DNA of 64,000 nucleotides from Fimenecus sp045602655 (GCA_045602655.1 JAZSBY010000014.1:1-64000); one strand, 5' to 3'; positions 32,907 to 42,170 are shown, counted from the stretch's first letter. Program-made: numbers and translations. Notes: generated by a model from the letters alone, not told the origin.

Positions 32907-33755
32907 TTATACACCTGAATATGCGGAGAAACCACCGTCAACACAGATGCTTGTACCTGTGATAAAGCTTGAATATGCCTCATCACAAAGGAAAAGAAGT
33001 GCACCTGAAAGTTCGTTTGCCTCACCAAATCTCTTCATTGGAGTTGCGTTGAGAATTTTCTTTGTTCTCTCTGTTGGAGTGCCATCTTCATTCCAGAGAA
33101 GTGTTTTATTCTGGTTTGTTGAGAAGAATCCCGGTGCAATTGCATTTACGCGGATACCCACATCTGCAAAATGGACTGCCATAAACTCTGTGAAATTCTT
33201 AACCGCCGCTTTTGCTGCTGAATATGCGGGAATTTTTGTAAGTGGACGGTAAGCATTCATTGATGTTACCATAATGATACAGGTATTTTCCTTTTCTGCC
33301 ATATCACGGGCAAAAACCTGAGTTGGAATAAGAGTGCCAAGGAAATTAAGGTTGAAAACGAATGAAATTCCGTTTGCAACAAGGTCAAAGAATGTTTTAA
33401 TATCGTCATTCTTTTCTATAAGGTCAATCTTTTCAAGAGTTTCCTTTGTTGTTGTACCCTTTGGATTGTTACCACCTGCACCATTGAGAAGAATATCGCA
33501 AGTACCAAGTTTTTCATTGATAATTGCACGGGCATTTTCCATACTCTCTTTTTCAAGAACATTACAACCAACTGCAATAGCAACGCCACCGTCTGCAACG
33601 ATTTCGTCTGCTACTTTTTGTGCAGCTGCCTCATTAAGGTCAAGAACTGCAACTTTAACACCCTGTTTTGCAAGTGTTTTTGCGAAGTCACCGCAAAGGA
33701 CACCGCCACCACCAGTTACTACTGCTACTCTGCCTTTTAAGTTTTCGTGTAACAT
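32907..33755 (-). CDS. uxuB: SDR-family D-mannonate oxidoreductase (fructuronate reductase)
   Basis: I use ATG 33755 (MLHENLKGRVAVVTGG) with AAGGAAGT upstream, 1 nt after the uxuA stop. The 282-residue short-chain dehydrogenase has TGGGGVLCGDFAKTLA (NAD-binding), NGAGGNNPKG, and the catalytic Tyr/Lys in AYSAAKAAVKNF about 190. It ends FITGTSICVDGGFSAYSGV. In Firmicutes an SDR protein (YjmF type) reduces D-fructuronate to D-mannonate, unlike the long-chain UxuB of E. coli. Position between uxuA and kdgK supports this. Confidence 0.85.
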   Translation of the reverse strand: MLHENLKGRVAVVTGGGGVLCGDFAKTLAKQGVKVAVLDLNEAAAQKVADEIVADGGVAIAVGCNVLEKESMENARAIINEKLGTCDILLNGAGGNNPKGTTTKETLEKIDLIEKNDDIKTFFDLVANGISFVFNLNFLGTLIPTQVFARDMAEKENTCIIMVTSMNAYRPLTKIPAYSAAKAAVKNFTEFMAVHFADVGIRVNAIAPGFFSTNQNKTLLWNEDGTPTERTKKILNATPMKRFGEANELSGALLFLCDEAYSSFITGTSICVDGGFSAYSGV

Positions 33756-33756
33756 A

Positions 33757-34803
33757 TTACTTACTTCCTTTCTCAACTGCTTCAAACAAGCCGTTTATAT
33801 ATGTTGCACCAAGTGCTCTGTCGAAAAGACCATAACCCGGTTTTCCTGTTTCGCCCCAAATCATTCTACCGTGGTCAGGACGAACATAACCGTCAAAACC
33901 TGTATCTACAAGCGCCTTAACTACCTCATACATATCAAGGCTACCACAATCTGAAATATGTCCGCTTTCTTCAAAGCTTCCGTCTTCCATAATCAAAATA
34001 TTTCTGATGTGCATAAATGCAATTCGGTTCATTGCACTGTATTTTCTAATCATTTTTACCACATCATTTGACGCAGCACAACCTAATGAACCGGTGCAAA
34101 GACAAAGACTGTTTGCCTCACTATCAACAAGTTTTAACATTCTGTCAATATTCTCTTCGCAAGTGATAATTCTTGGAATACCAAAAATCGGATATGGCGG
34201 GTCATCTGGATGAATTGCCATCTTAACGCCACACTCTTCGGCAACAGGAATAACCTTTTTAAGGAACTTTTCAAGATTTTTCCAAAGTCCCTCTTCACCT
34301 AGTTCACCATAAGCTGAAATTAGTTCTCTAACTTCCTCCTGACTATAGCTTGAGTCCCAACCCGGAAGATGAATGTCATCCTTGAGCGGGTCAAGACCTT
34401 TCATCTGTTCCCAATACATAACAAGACTTGTAGAGCCATCCTCTGCCTCTTTATCAAGTTGTGTACGAGTCCAGTCAAAAACAGGCATAAAGTTATATGT
34501 TACACATTTAACACCATATTTTGCACAACGACGGATGTTTTCACAATAAACCTCTAAAAGCTCATCCACATTATCTCTGCCAAGCTTAATATTTTCGTGC
34601 ACGGGAATTGACTCAACAACATCAAAAATAAGACCATTCTCTTCGCACTGTTTTACCATTTTCGCTATCGACTCTTCCGGCCAAACCTCACCCGGTTTTA
34701 CATCATAAACAGCACTAACTATGCTTTTCATATTTGGAATTTGGCGAATATATTGCAACGAGATAGGGTCGCTTTCTCCATACCAACGGAATGACATTTT
34801 CAT
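33757..34803 (-). CDS. uxuA: Mannonate dehydratase
   Basis: The start is ATG 34803 (MKMSFRWYGESDPI) with GGGAGGT upstream. An upstream in-frame extension lacks a site. The 348-residue TIM-barrel enzyme shows MSFRWYGESDPISLQYIRQIP, VKCVTYNFMPVFDWTRT, KMAIHPDDPPYPIFGIPRIIT, CLCTGSLGCA, FMHIRNI and YVRPDHGRMIWGE, all standard for UxuA. It dehydrates D-mannonate to KDG, using Fe2+ or Mn2+ in the cytosol. It is the first gene of the hexuronate operon. uxaC and a transporter are not in the window. Confidence 0.94.
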   Translation of the reverse strand: MKMSFRWYGESDPISLQYIRQIPNMKSIVSAVYDVKPGEVWPEESIAKMVKQCEENGLIFDVVESIPVHENIKLGRDNVDELLEVYCENIRRCAKYGVKCVTYNFMPVFDWTRTQLDKEAEDGSTSLVMYWEQMKGLDPLKDDIHLPGWDSSYSQEEVRELISAYGELGEEGLWKNLEKFLKKVIPVAEECGVKMAIHPDDPPYPIFGIPRIITCEENIDRMLKLVDSEANSLCLCTGSLGCAASNDVVKMIRKYSAMNRIAFMHIRNILIMEDGSFEESGHISDCGSLDMYEVVKALVDTGFDGYVRPDHGRMIWGETGKPGYGLFDRALGATYINGLFEAVEKGSK

Positions 34804-34834
34804 AAGTTTTACCTCCCTATGTTTTCTGTTTATT

Positions 34835-34863
34835 ATTTTATCATTGAAAAAATTCAGATTCAA
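34835..34863 (-). promoter_or_regulatory. Promoter of the hexuronate operon
   Basis: On the minus strand TTGAAT (34858-34863) and TAAAAT (34835-34840) are 17 bases apart, 31 bases before the uxuA ATG. Confidence 0.55.
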
Positions 34864-34893
34864 TGTAATATTTATAGTTATTTAGGTAAATTT

Positions 34894-35616
34894 TTATTGC
34901 TCATCAGTAAAGTTTGAGTCGTCTTCCCAATAGGCAACATCATAGGGGTCTTTGTCAGGGTCATAAACATCCCAGAGTTCATGTTCAAAATTCTCCGGCT
35001 GTGCAGGACATTCAGCTATTGCCTCAACCTTCATTCCCCTTGACCAGATTGATGGGTCAATACGGATTGTATATCCGCAACAAGATGGAGTCAACCACTC
35101 GTGCATTGGTGCTTCGGGGAGTGCGTAAGTCTGCATAAGTGACATAATCACACCACCGTGAGTAATAACTGCAGTATTTTTAACACCTGCCTTGATTACG
35201 CCGTCAACGATTTTTTCAAAGCAGTCACAAATTCTGTAATTGAATCTTACCTGACTGTCGCCGAAGGGTGCTGCCTTATTTGGGTTTGTACCGGAAAGCC
35301 ACTCTGCAAAATCTTCGTCATCCTGTAACTCTTCTGCAGTTTTACCCTCAAATTCGCCAAAGTCATATTCCCTTAAATCATCAAGAATAATCGGGTTTCT
35401 CTCAGGATAAATTGTCTGTGCAGTCTGTATACATCTTTTTAACGGACTGCAAAAAACTGCATCAACCTCAGGGTATTCCCCATAGTTTTCCATTATATCT
35501 TTAAGCTGTGCCATACCCTCTTCGCAGACAGGCTCGTCCGTATGTCCTATATATCTGCCCTCAAGGTTTCCTTTTGTTACCGCGTGGCGTATTAAGTGAA
35601 TTTGGTAGGTTTTCAT
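34894..35616 (-). CDS. Histidine phosphatase family protein (phosphoglycerate-mutase-like)
   Basis: The 240-residue protein carries the phosphohistidine motif LIRHAVTKGN (8-17), with RYIGHTDEPVCEEG following. Further conserved pieces are FCSPLKRCIQTAQTIYP, LREYDFGEFEGKTAEEL and the second His in VITHGGVIMSLM near 150. Members include phosphoglycerate mutases, CobC and small-molecule phosphatases, and the substrate here is unknown. The acidic C-terminal tail after residue 200 is unusual for the family. It is divergent from the XRE gene at 35711. Confidence 0.85.
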   Translation of the reverse strand: MKTYQIHLIRHAVTKGNLEGRYIGHTDEPVCEEGMAQLKDIMENYGEYPEVDAVFCSPLKRCIQTAQTIYPERNPIILDDLREYDFGEFEGKTAEELQDDEDFAEWLSGTNPNKAAPFGDSQVRFNYRICDCFEKIVDGVIKAGVKNTAVITHGGVIMSLMQTYALPEAPMHEWLTPSCCGYTIRIDPSIWSRGMKVEAIAECPAQPENFEHELWDVYDPDKDPYDVAYWEDDSNFTDEQ

Positions 35617-35650
35617 ACTTTATCTCCTGAAAATTTGTAACATCGTACAA

Positions 35651-35700
35651 TATACAAAATGTTTAATCTGTTGTATAATTCTTATACTTTGAGTATAAGA
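35651..35700 (+). promoter_or_regulatory. XRE-gene promoter with downstream palindromic operator
   Basis: TATACA (35651-35656) and TATAAT (35674-35679) are 17 bases apart. Directly downstream, TCTTATAC (35680-35687) and GTATAAGA (35693-35700) form an 8-bp inverted repeat around TTTGA. It covers the expected start site, as expected for autorepression. Confidence 0.6.
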
Positions 35701-35710
35701 GGTAATCGAA

Positions 35711-36334
35711 ATGAGTACATCCGTTTCCACAAGACTTGTAGAATTACGCAAGGAAAGAAATCTAAGCCAAAAAGAAGCTGCAACCGCACTCGGTGTTTCC
35801 CAAGCACTTTTATCCCATTACGAAAAAGGAATCAGAGAATGTGGACTTGATTTTCTTTGCCGTGCATCAACTTTTTATGATGTAAGTACTGACTACCTTT
35901 TAGGTATGACGGATACAAAAATGATGTCCGATGCACTGTTCGCAGAGTACGAGATTCCACAGGATAAGGAAATGAGGATGAGTACCGTTTTCCGTTCCTC
36001 TGTTTATCTTATGGAACGACTTGGTGTCTATGGCAGAAACCATTCCTCAAAAATCAGGACTATCTATGTTCTCATTATTTATAAAATCTATCTTACTGCC
36101 CTTCTAAACGGTGCTGTTCCCGGCCATGAACTTGCACGAAAAGAATTATCATCCTACTTTACAACAACCGCTATTGATAATATTATTGAATCCCTTGTGT
36201 TTAACGATGATGCAAAGCCTAAACGAAATGAACAGTTGCCAACTACAATGGATACTGTTATTCGCGAAGCAACCAAGGTTATTGACAGAGAAATCGCCCG
36301 TGCTTATAAATATACAAACAAAACGCTAAAGTAA
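35711..36334 (+). CDS. XRE-family regulator with C-terminal helical domain
   Basis: The 207-residue protein has an N-terminal Cro/C1-type HTH (VELRKERNLSQKEAATALGVSQALLSHYEKG, about 10-40), ending STDYLLGMTD near 70. A C-terminal helical domain of about 130 residues follows (FRSSVYLMERLG, KIYLTALLNG), which I do not recognise. The longer form suggests an effector or dimerisation domain. GAGGTAA precedes ATG 35711. It is convergent with rsmI and overlaps it by 9 bp. The palindrome at its promoter is the likely target. Confidence 0.85.
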   Translation: MSTSVSTRLVELRKERNLSQKEAATALGVSQALLSHYEKGIRECGLDFLCRASTFYDVSTDYLLGMTDTKMMSDALFAEYEIPQDKEMRMSTVFRSSVYLMERLGVYGRNHSSKIRTIYVLIIYKIYLTALLNGAVPGHELARKELSSYFTTTAIDNIIESLVFNDDAKPKRNEQLPTTMDTVIREATKVIDREIARAYKYTNKTLK

Positions 36335-37150
36335 TTCTTTGTAAATAAAACTCTTTTTGATGCCTGTGTCAGCAGCTACAGTTTTTGATGCCTCGTTGAC
36401 ACTCACACCTTTGCTGACAAGTTTTTTTGCTAATTCCACAGCCTGTTCCAATGTGACGGGCTGTTTTTCTTTTTGCTTTTCTGCCCCTGCGATTATAAGC
36501 ACATATTCCCCTCTCGGGTTCTCAACTTCAAAATAATCCATCGCACCCTTAAGGCTTGTCCTCATTACCGTTTCGTGAATTTTTGTAAGTTCTTTTACAA
36601 TGGCGATTTCGCGGTCACCGAAATACGAGTACATATCCTTTAAAGTTGCTTTTAATTTATGTGGTGCCTCGTAGAAAATCATTGTTCTTGTTTCATTCCT
36701 GATTTCTTCAAGGTGCTCTTTACGACTGGGCTTGTTTGTACTTAAAAAGCCCTCAAAGGTAAATCTTCCGCTTTCCATTCCGCTGATTGCAAGTGCTGTT
36801 GCAAAGGCAGTTGGTCCGGGTACAGACTCAACGGGAATATTATTTTCGTGACAAAGGTACACAAGGTCCTGTCCTGGGTCAGAAATACAGGGCATCCCTG
36901 CATCAGTTACTATTGCACAAACTTCACCATTCAGAATTCGAGAAATAATCATTTCCCCTCTTTCCCGACGATTATGCTCATAATAACTTACAAGTGGCTT
37001 TTTTATATCAAAGTAATTAAGCAATTTCTGTGTAACTCTTGTATCTTCTGCTGCTATAAAGTCAACAGATGCAAGTGTTTCTTTTGCCCTTGGAGAAAAA
37101 TCGGACAAATTACCGATAGGTGTTCCTACTACATATAGTTTTCCACTCAT
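36326..37150 (-). CDS. rsmI: 16S rRNA (cytidine1402-2'-O)-methyltransferase
   Basis: The 274-residue tetrapyrrole-methylase-fold protein begins LYVVGTPIGNLSDFSPRAKETL, followed by AAEDTRVTQKLLNYF, YYEHNRRERGEMI, TDAGMPCISDPGQDLV and VPGPTAFATALAISGM. FEGFLS follows, then a C-terminal helical tail. RsmI uses SAM to methylate the ribose of C1402 in 16S rRNA. It lies 21 bp after the tRNA methyltransferase-like gene and ends the rlmB-ATPase-mgtC-trmN6-rsmI run. Confidence 0.95.
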   Translation of the reverse strand: MSGKLYVVGTPIGNLSDFSPRAKETLASVDFIAAEDTRVTQKLLNYFDIKKPLVSYYEHNRRERGEMIISRILNGEVCAIVTDAGMPCISDPGQDLVYLCHENNIPVESVPGPTAFATALAISGMESGRFTFEGFLSTNKPSRKEHLEEIRNETRTMIFYEAPHKLKATLKDMYSYFGDREIAIVKELTKIHETVMRTSLKGAMDYFEVENPRGEYVLIIAGAEKQKEKQPVTLEQAVELAKKLVSKGVSVNEASKTVAADTGIKKSFIYKELL

Positions 37151-37171
37151 AACTGTCCGACTTCCTTCCTT

Positions 37172-37915
37172 TTATTTTCTATATTTTTCTGTAATTTCAA
37201 GCAACTCATCTGAAAGAGTTCCGTCATCGTTATACGCTACAAGATTTTTTTCAACCCTTAATCCGTTTTTTGCTCCTCGTTTTCCCTCAATAAGGACTAA
37301 CCAAGGCTGAGTGTCACCTTTTTTCGACACAAAACGGAGAGTTTTTGGCTCAATACCATTTTCTCTCATTGAGTACATCGCATCAAATACTCTTTCGGGA
37401 CGGTGGCAGATACAAAGTTTGCCTCCGAATCTCAAAAGTCGTGCTGCACTTTTTGCAATATCATTCATATTACAAAGAGATTCGTGACGAGCAATAGTTG
37501 CATATTCCTCGTCATTTTTTATTCCGCCATTCTCTATTTTATATGGCGGATTCATTGTTACTAAATCAAAACTGCCTGATTTCAGGTCATCAATTTCCTT
37601 CAAATCTCTGTTAAGGATTGTGATTTTGTCCGTATCATTCAAGTCTTTTGAACGAAGCATCTGATTGCAGGCATTCTCCTGGATTTCAATGGCTGTAATT
37701 TCCTTGCACTTTCCGTCACGAAGCCAGAGAAACGGAATTATACCACATCCTGAACCAAAATCACAAGCAACATCATTTCTTTTTGGGCTTGCAAAATGTG
37801 CTAAAAGCATTGCATCCGTGCCGAATGTGTGTTGTTTTGAAACTACAACACCTACACCCTCACCCAAATCTTCAATATGTTCTCCATCAAAAAGTGTGAT
37901 TTTATCAGTCAACAT
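37172..37915 (-). CDS. tRNA1(Val) A37 N6-methyltransferase-like protein (TrmN6/YfiC family)
   Basis: The 247-residue class I SAM methyltransferase has VVSKQHTFGTDAMLLAHFA near residue 25, ACDFGSGCGIIPFLWLRDG (SAM loop, about 52-70), and the N6-adenine catalytic motif LVTMNPPYKIENGG near 118-131. The YfiC subgroup methylates A37 of tRNA1(Val) in E. coli. A related nucleic-acid substrate is possible. It overlaps the end of mgtC by 11 bp, so the two are translationally linked. Confidence 0.85.
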   Translation of the reverse strand: MLTDKITLFDGEHIEDLGEGVGVVVSKQHTFGTDAMLLAHFASPKRNDVACDFGSGCGIIPFLWLRDGKCKEITAIEIQENACNQMLRSKDLNDTDKITILNRDLKEIDDLKSGSFDLVTMNPPYKIENGGIKNDEEYATIARHESLCNMNDIAKSAARLLRFGGKLCICHRPERVFDAMYSMRENGIEPKTLRFVSKKGDTQPWLVLIEGKRGAKNGLRVEKNLVAYNDDGTLSDELLEITEKYRK

Positions 37916-38639
37916 AAATATCCTCTACATCGCTCATACTTCTTATTGTTGTTGTCATAAGAGCAAGTGAATCGTCATTTTTAGGGAAAACAAGCACCTT
38001 AATAACAGATGTATCCTTACGACGCTTGAATTTTAAATCTTTTGTTTCAGTATACACAACCTCCATGGAATGGATTGTGCCACCACATTGTTTGATTGTC
38101 TTTGTAATAAGTGGAATCTGTGCACCCACATCGTGAATCTCAATAAAGAGAAGTTTACCCGCTGAACCGCGAACAATAAATCTCTTAAGTGAGTTAAGTG
38201 TTAAATAAATAACTATAGTTGCAACAAAAGCACCTGCATAGAAGCCTGCACCAACAGCAATACCGATACACGCAACCGCCCAAAGAGATGCAGCCGTTGT
38301 AAGTCCTTTAACGGAAAAGCCCTCACGAAGAATTGTACCTGCACCAAGGAAACCGATACCGCTAAGAACCTGTGCACTCATTCGGGTTACATCCCCGGTC
38401 ATTCCCTGACTGTCAAAAATGTAAACAGATGTAAGCATTACAAGTGCGGAACCGACAGCCACAAGAATGTGAGTTCTGAAGCCCGCTGGACGATGAGAAT
38501 GTTCTCTTTCAAACCCAATAAAACCGCTTAAAATGGTTGTTATTCCCAATTTTATTAACGCATCAATAGTAAATCTTACTTGGTCAAACTCCCAAATCCA
38601 CGAAGCAGCATTCTTGATGAGTTCAACAACCTCCGTCAT
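37905..38639 (-). CDS. MgtC/SapB family membrane protein
   Basis: The 244-residue protein has the MgtC signature KLGITTILSGFIGFEREHSHRPAGFRTHILVAVGSALVML, followed by RMSAQVLSGIGFLGAGTILREG and GLTTAASLWAVACIGIAVGAG, with about five membrane segments. A soluble ACT-like domain follows (about 150-240). MgtC proteins modulate ion and ATP homeostasis, and in Salmonella mgtC is in an operon with the P-type Mg2+ ATPase mgtB. Here the upstream gene, 21 bp away, is a degenerate P-type ATPase. TTAGGAGG precedes ATG 38639. Confidence 0.9.
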   Translation of the reverse strand: MTEVVELIKNAASWIWEFDQVRFTIDALIKLGITTILSGFIGFEREHSHRPAGFRTHILVAVGSALVMLTSVYIFDSQGMTGDVTRMSAQVLSGIGFLGAGTILREGFSVKGLTTAASLWAVACIGIAVGAGFYAGAFVATIVIYLTLNSLKRFIVRGSAGKLLFIEIHDVGAQIPLITKTIKQCGGTIHSMEVVYTETKDLKFKRRKDTSVIKVLVFPKNDDSLALMTTTIRSMSDVEDIYVD

Positions 38640-38660
38640 ACAGTTCGCCTCCTAATAAAG

Positions 38661-41375
38661 TCATTTTTTTCGTGTCAGTGCAGGTACAAAAAGAATAACT
38701 GCCCATACTGCCTGATACACAAGAATCTGCCACACACCAATTTGTGACAATCCTGAAAGGAAAGTTAAAAGTGCAATAATTATTACGCCGATTGCCGATG
38801 CAATAAGCTGAATCAACTTTGATGAGTTCACAAATGAATTGACAACAAATGCTCCGTGAAGTGCTGCAAGCATTGATTTCGCACTGCCATCGTGAATGAT
38901 TTTCGCATCGGTACGGTCTTTTTCCTCGTTGCAAATCTTTGCAAACATATCCCCCGCAACAGGGTTAATGATTTTGACTACATTTTCAGGTAATCCGAAT
39001 TCTCTTTCAAGAAATCTTTCTGTAATATTGGCATCAGCTGTCCTGAAGAAAATTGCGAGTCCGTCTTTTTCAAGTTCACGGATATACTTTGCTGTTTCCT
39101 TATTAGCTTTGTAAACCACGATAAACATAGCTGCAATTTTACCCTCAATGGCAAGGTAAATTACATTCTTGCCCATCTGCTTATATTTTTCTTCCAGTTC
39201 TCTGTCCGGAGTTTCAACATTATGATGAACAAGCAAATCACGATTACCAACAAGGGCTCTGTGATTATGTATCCAGCAAGAACAACCCAGTTTTTCCTCA
39301 TAAGCCAAAGACTCAACGGGAAGGAGTAATTCTCTTTTTCCATCAATAACTCCCTCGAAAACATCTGCCAATACTCCGCCTGCTTCAATAACTACAGATG
39401 CTGTGTAGAGAATCGCTTCATCTATTCTCATTTTATGATATGTCTTCATTCCCTCAAGGTTACAGCCACCCTCTTCAAAGGCGTCGCAAGAGTCAATTAT
39501 AACCCCATTTGAGTTAACTGCTTCTTCTACGGCACTATATCCGTTAAGCAGAGCACCTTCCTCATTTAAAAGCTTATTTGTTGCACGAAGATTAACTGCA
39601 GAGGCAACACTTGTTGCCATAGGCAATCCCATAAGTACAGCTGCGGTAAGAGCACTTATGCCAACAAACAGATTTGATGACATAACCATTGCTGCAACGC
39701 CCACCACAAGGCCTACTGCAAGAGATAACAAAATTGTAAGTTTGCAAATTGACCCTGTTGTATCTGCTGAACGGGAAAGTTCAATAAATTTCTGTGGAAA
39801 ACCAACTTTTGTTGAATATTTAATATCAGGGCCTGCCAACAAGAGTCCTCTTGAAATTTCGTTGGCAACATCCTCGTCAGCAATATTTTCAACACTATAA
39901 CAATCGCGTATATTACTTGCAAGAAATTCAAAATTTTCGCCGTCGTTTTTGCTTTGAATCAATTCTCCCACATATTTCATAATCATGGGAACAACAGCTG
40001 CACCCGTAGTCAAGCTTGCAACAGACTCAATGCTATCTGTAAAGGCAAAGCTTACAATACACTGAACTGCACCAAAAATTGCGGCAAGTGATACAACCGT
40101 ATCCATATCAACTATACGGTTTTTTATATTTTCCCACGCCTTTTTAAAGGAATTAAGGCTTATAACAGATGCTGCAATCAATAGCACCAGTTGGAAAAGG
40201 GAATATACAAACTCATTGTTGCCGTAAAGTTCAAAATTGCCGTTATCCGAACCTGCAATAGTAGCGAGAATTGACATAACCAGACAAATCAAAGAAGTTG
40301 AAACAAGCTTTACAAAAATTCCTTTTTTCTCAGTTGCAAACACTTTTCTTACTGCATTCTCGTCCTTAGGTCCAAAATACTCACGGATAACAGAAACTCT
40401 TTGACGGGCATATCGTTTTTTTGGTGTTGAATTCTCAAACTCCTGCTTGAAAATCAAATCTCCCTCAATAAAATCTTTTACTTTGTCCTTACGGCTCTCT
40501 CTGAGTTCTGCCTCAGCCTGTTCTTCTGTTTGCTGTAATATTTCCTCTTTTTCCGCAAAGCCCTCAATCATAATCTGATTATCATCTTCAACATCATTAG
40601 CAATTGTGGAAATAAATCTGGTTTTTTCCTGCTCATATTCATACTCTGCAGGTACAAGAGTTGGAACCGGGGCAATTCCGTCCGTGTTTTGTGTAGCCTG
40701 ACGATTCTTTACCACAACACCGGGGGTTTCAATAGTCTTCTGTGGCATAGACTCAGTTATTGCGCGATGCTCTGCTGTACTTTCAATTTTCTGTACAGGC
40801 TTATTGAAAAAATGCTTCTTGATTTTTTCTTCTGCTGATACAGGTGTTACAAGTGGTTGTGCATCACCACTTGTTGTTCTCACAACCTTGTTTCCTAAAT
40901 TATGAGAAATATTAGGATTATATTCGCTTCTAATGTCAACCTCGTTGAACATTCTTGTTTTTTCAATAGAAATCTGACCCGTAATAGGCTTTACTTCTTC
41001 CTCAACCGATATTTCCTCTTCAACTATTTCATCTTCAACAGAATCAATACCAATCTGTCCATCTTCATCAACTGACGCAGGGATTCCGTCAAAATCAACA
41101 TCCTCATCCAAAGCTTCAACCTTTGAAAAATCAAAGGTGAATTTCTTGTTTGGCTTTTCCTTTTTTTCAAAGGTAAAGGTAATTTCCCTTGCTTTTTCTT
41201 GGTTTTTTTCTGTCTGTGATGTTACATCTTCTCTTGTTGCGTATTCCTTTGCATCTTCAAGAATAAAGTCAATATCCACAGCAGAATATTCTGTCTGCTG
41301 TGCCTTGTCCAAGTCATATTTCCTTGTTGAATTAAGAATATCATCAATTAAAGAATCAGGTATTCTCTCTGCCAT
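38661..41375 (-). CDS. Degenerate P-type ATPase-like membrane protein with long acidic N-terminus
   Basis: The 904-residue protein starts with ~335 polar, Glu-rich residues that look disordered. It then follows the P-type ATPase layout: membrane helices at about 353-470 and 546-590, a transmembrane LP (GLPMATSVASAVNLRATN, 583-600), a P/N-domain region, and helices at about 852-900. Catalytic motifs are altered. DKTGT is DSCDA (628-632), TGD is TAD (779-781), and GDGxND is HDGSAK (828-833). The N-domain piece ALVGNRDLL (707-715) persists. It is therefore probably unable to cycle phospho-aspartate and may be regulatory. It lies in an rlmB-to-rsmI run and precedes mgtC. Confidence 0.7.
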   Translation of the reverse strand: MAERIPDSLIDDILNSTRKYDLDKAQQTEYSAVDIDFILEDAKEYATREDVTSQTEKNQEKAREITFTFEKKEKPNKKFTFDFSKVEALDEDVDFDGIPASVDEDGQIGIDSVEDEIVEEEISVEEEVKPITGQISIEKTRMFNEVDIRSEYNPNISHNLGNKVVRTTSGDAQPLVTPVSAEEKIKKHFFNKPVQKIESTAEHRAITESMPQKTIETPGVVVKNRQATQNTDGIAPVPTLVPAEYEYEQEKTRFISTIANDVEDDNQIMIEGFAEKEEILQQTEEQAEAELRESRKDKVKDFIEGDLIFKQEFENSTPKKRYARQRVSVIREYFGPKDENAVRKVFATEKKGIFVKLVSTSLICLVMSILATIAGSDNGNFELYGNNEFVYSLFQLVLLIAASVISLNSFKKAWENIKNRIVDMDTVVSLAAIFGAVQCIVSFAFTDSIESVASLTTGAAVVPMIMKYVGELIQSKNDGENFEFLASNIRDCYSVENIADEDVANEISRGLLLAGPDIKYSTKVGFPQKFIELSRSADTTGSICKLTILLSLAVGLVVGVAAMVMSSNLFVGISALTAAVLMGLPMATSVASAVNLRATNKLLNEEGALLNGYSAVEEAVNSNGVIIDSCDAFEEGGCNLEGMKTYHKMRIDEAILYTASVVIEAGGVLADVFEGVIDGKRELLLPVESLAYEEKLGCSCWIHNHRALVGNRDLLVHHNVETPDRELEEKYKQMGKNVIYLAIEGKIAAMFIVVYKANKETAKYIRELEKDGLAIFFRTADANITERFLEREFGLPENVVKIINPVAGDMFAKICNEEKDRTDAKIIHDGSAKSMLAALHGAFVVNSFVNSSKLIQLIASAIGVIIIALLTFLSGLSQIGVWQILVYQAVWAVILFVPALTRKK

Positions 41376-41420
41376 AATAAAATTCCCCCGAAAAATCTAT
41401 TACAGATAAATTAAGCAAAA

Positions 41421-42170
41421 CTATCTTTTATATGCAAATTCATACATTAAAATCCCACCGGCAACGGAAGCGTTAAGAGAATTGATTTGTCCTTTCATTT
41501 TAAGTGAGACAATAAAGTCGCATTTTTCACGGACAATTCTGCTCATTCCGTCACCTTCTGAACCGATAACAAGAACTGCTGCACCATCAAGGTTTACCGA
41601 ACGGATATCCTCGCCATCCATATCTGCACCATACACCCACATGCCTTTTTCCTTCAGCTCATCAAGAGTCGCTGCAAGGTTTGACACACGGGCAACCTTC
41701 ATATATTCAAGTGCACCTGCACTTGTTTTTCCCACGGTGTAGTTAAGAGATGCACTTCTGCGTTTTGGAATAATTATTCCGTGAACACCTGCTGCTTCCG
41801 CAGTTCTGATAATTGCACCTAAATTATGTGGGTCCTCAATTCCGTCACAGGCAACGATAAACGGTTTTTCACCACGGTCTTCTGCTACTGCAAGGATTTC
41901 CTCAACTGTTGCATAGTCGTGAGCTGCACAAATTGCTACAACGCCCTGATGATTACTGTGTCCACACATAAAATCAAGTTTTTTCTTATCGACTTCTTTA
42001 ACCACAGCACCCTTGTCACGGCATTGACCTATTATTTTTCCGACAGAGCCACTCTTTTCGCCACGAAGAACAAACAAAGTATCAATTTCCCGTCCTGACT
42101 TTATAAGCTCCGTTACAGCGTTTCTGCCGATTATTAAATCCTTCTTTTTTTCTTCATTGAATATATCCAT
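41421..42170 (-). CDS. rlmB: 23S rRNA (guanosine2251-2'-O)-methyltransferase RlmB
   Basis: The 249-residue SpoU-family methyltransferase has an N-terminal substrate-binding domain (LIIGRNAVTELIKSGREID). The trefoil-knot SAM domain follows: LGAIIRTAEAAGVHGIIIPKRRSASLN, then TSAGALEYMKVARVSNLA, VIGSEGDGMSRIVREKCDFIVSLKMKGQINSLNASVAGGILMYE. It methylates G2251 of 23S rRNA. Related RlmB/TrmH paralogues cannot be fully excluded. AGAGGT precedes ATG 42170. It appears to be the first gene of a five-gene minus-strand run. Confidence 0.92.
   Translation of the reverse strand: MDIFNEEKKKDLIIGRNAVTELIKSGREIDTLFVLRGEKSGSVGKIIGQCRDKGAVVKEVDKKKLDFMCGHSNHQGVVAICAAHDYATVEEILAVAEDRGEKPFIVACDGIEDPHNLGAIIRTAEAAGVHGIIIPKRRSASLNYTVGKTSAGALEYMKVARVSNLAATLDELKEKGMWVYGADMDGEDIRSVNLDGAAVLVIGSEGDGMSRIVREKCDFIVSLKMKGQINSLNASVAGGILMYEFAYKR

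Noticed and set aside
32521..33954. Plus-strand ORFs of 243 and 206 residues opposite kdgK, uxuB and uxuA
   Set aside because: They are low-complexity shadows (Ser/Phe/Thr-rich) of genes with full family motifs on the minus strand.
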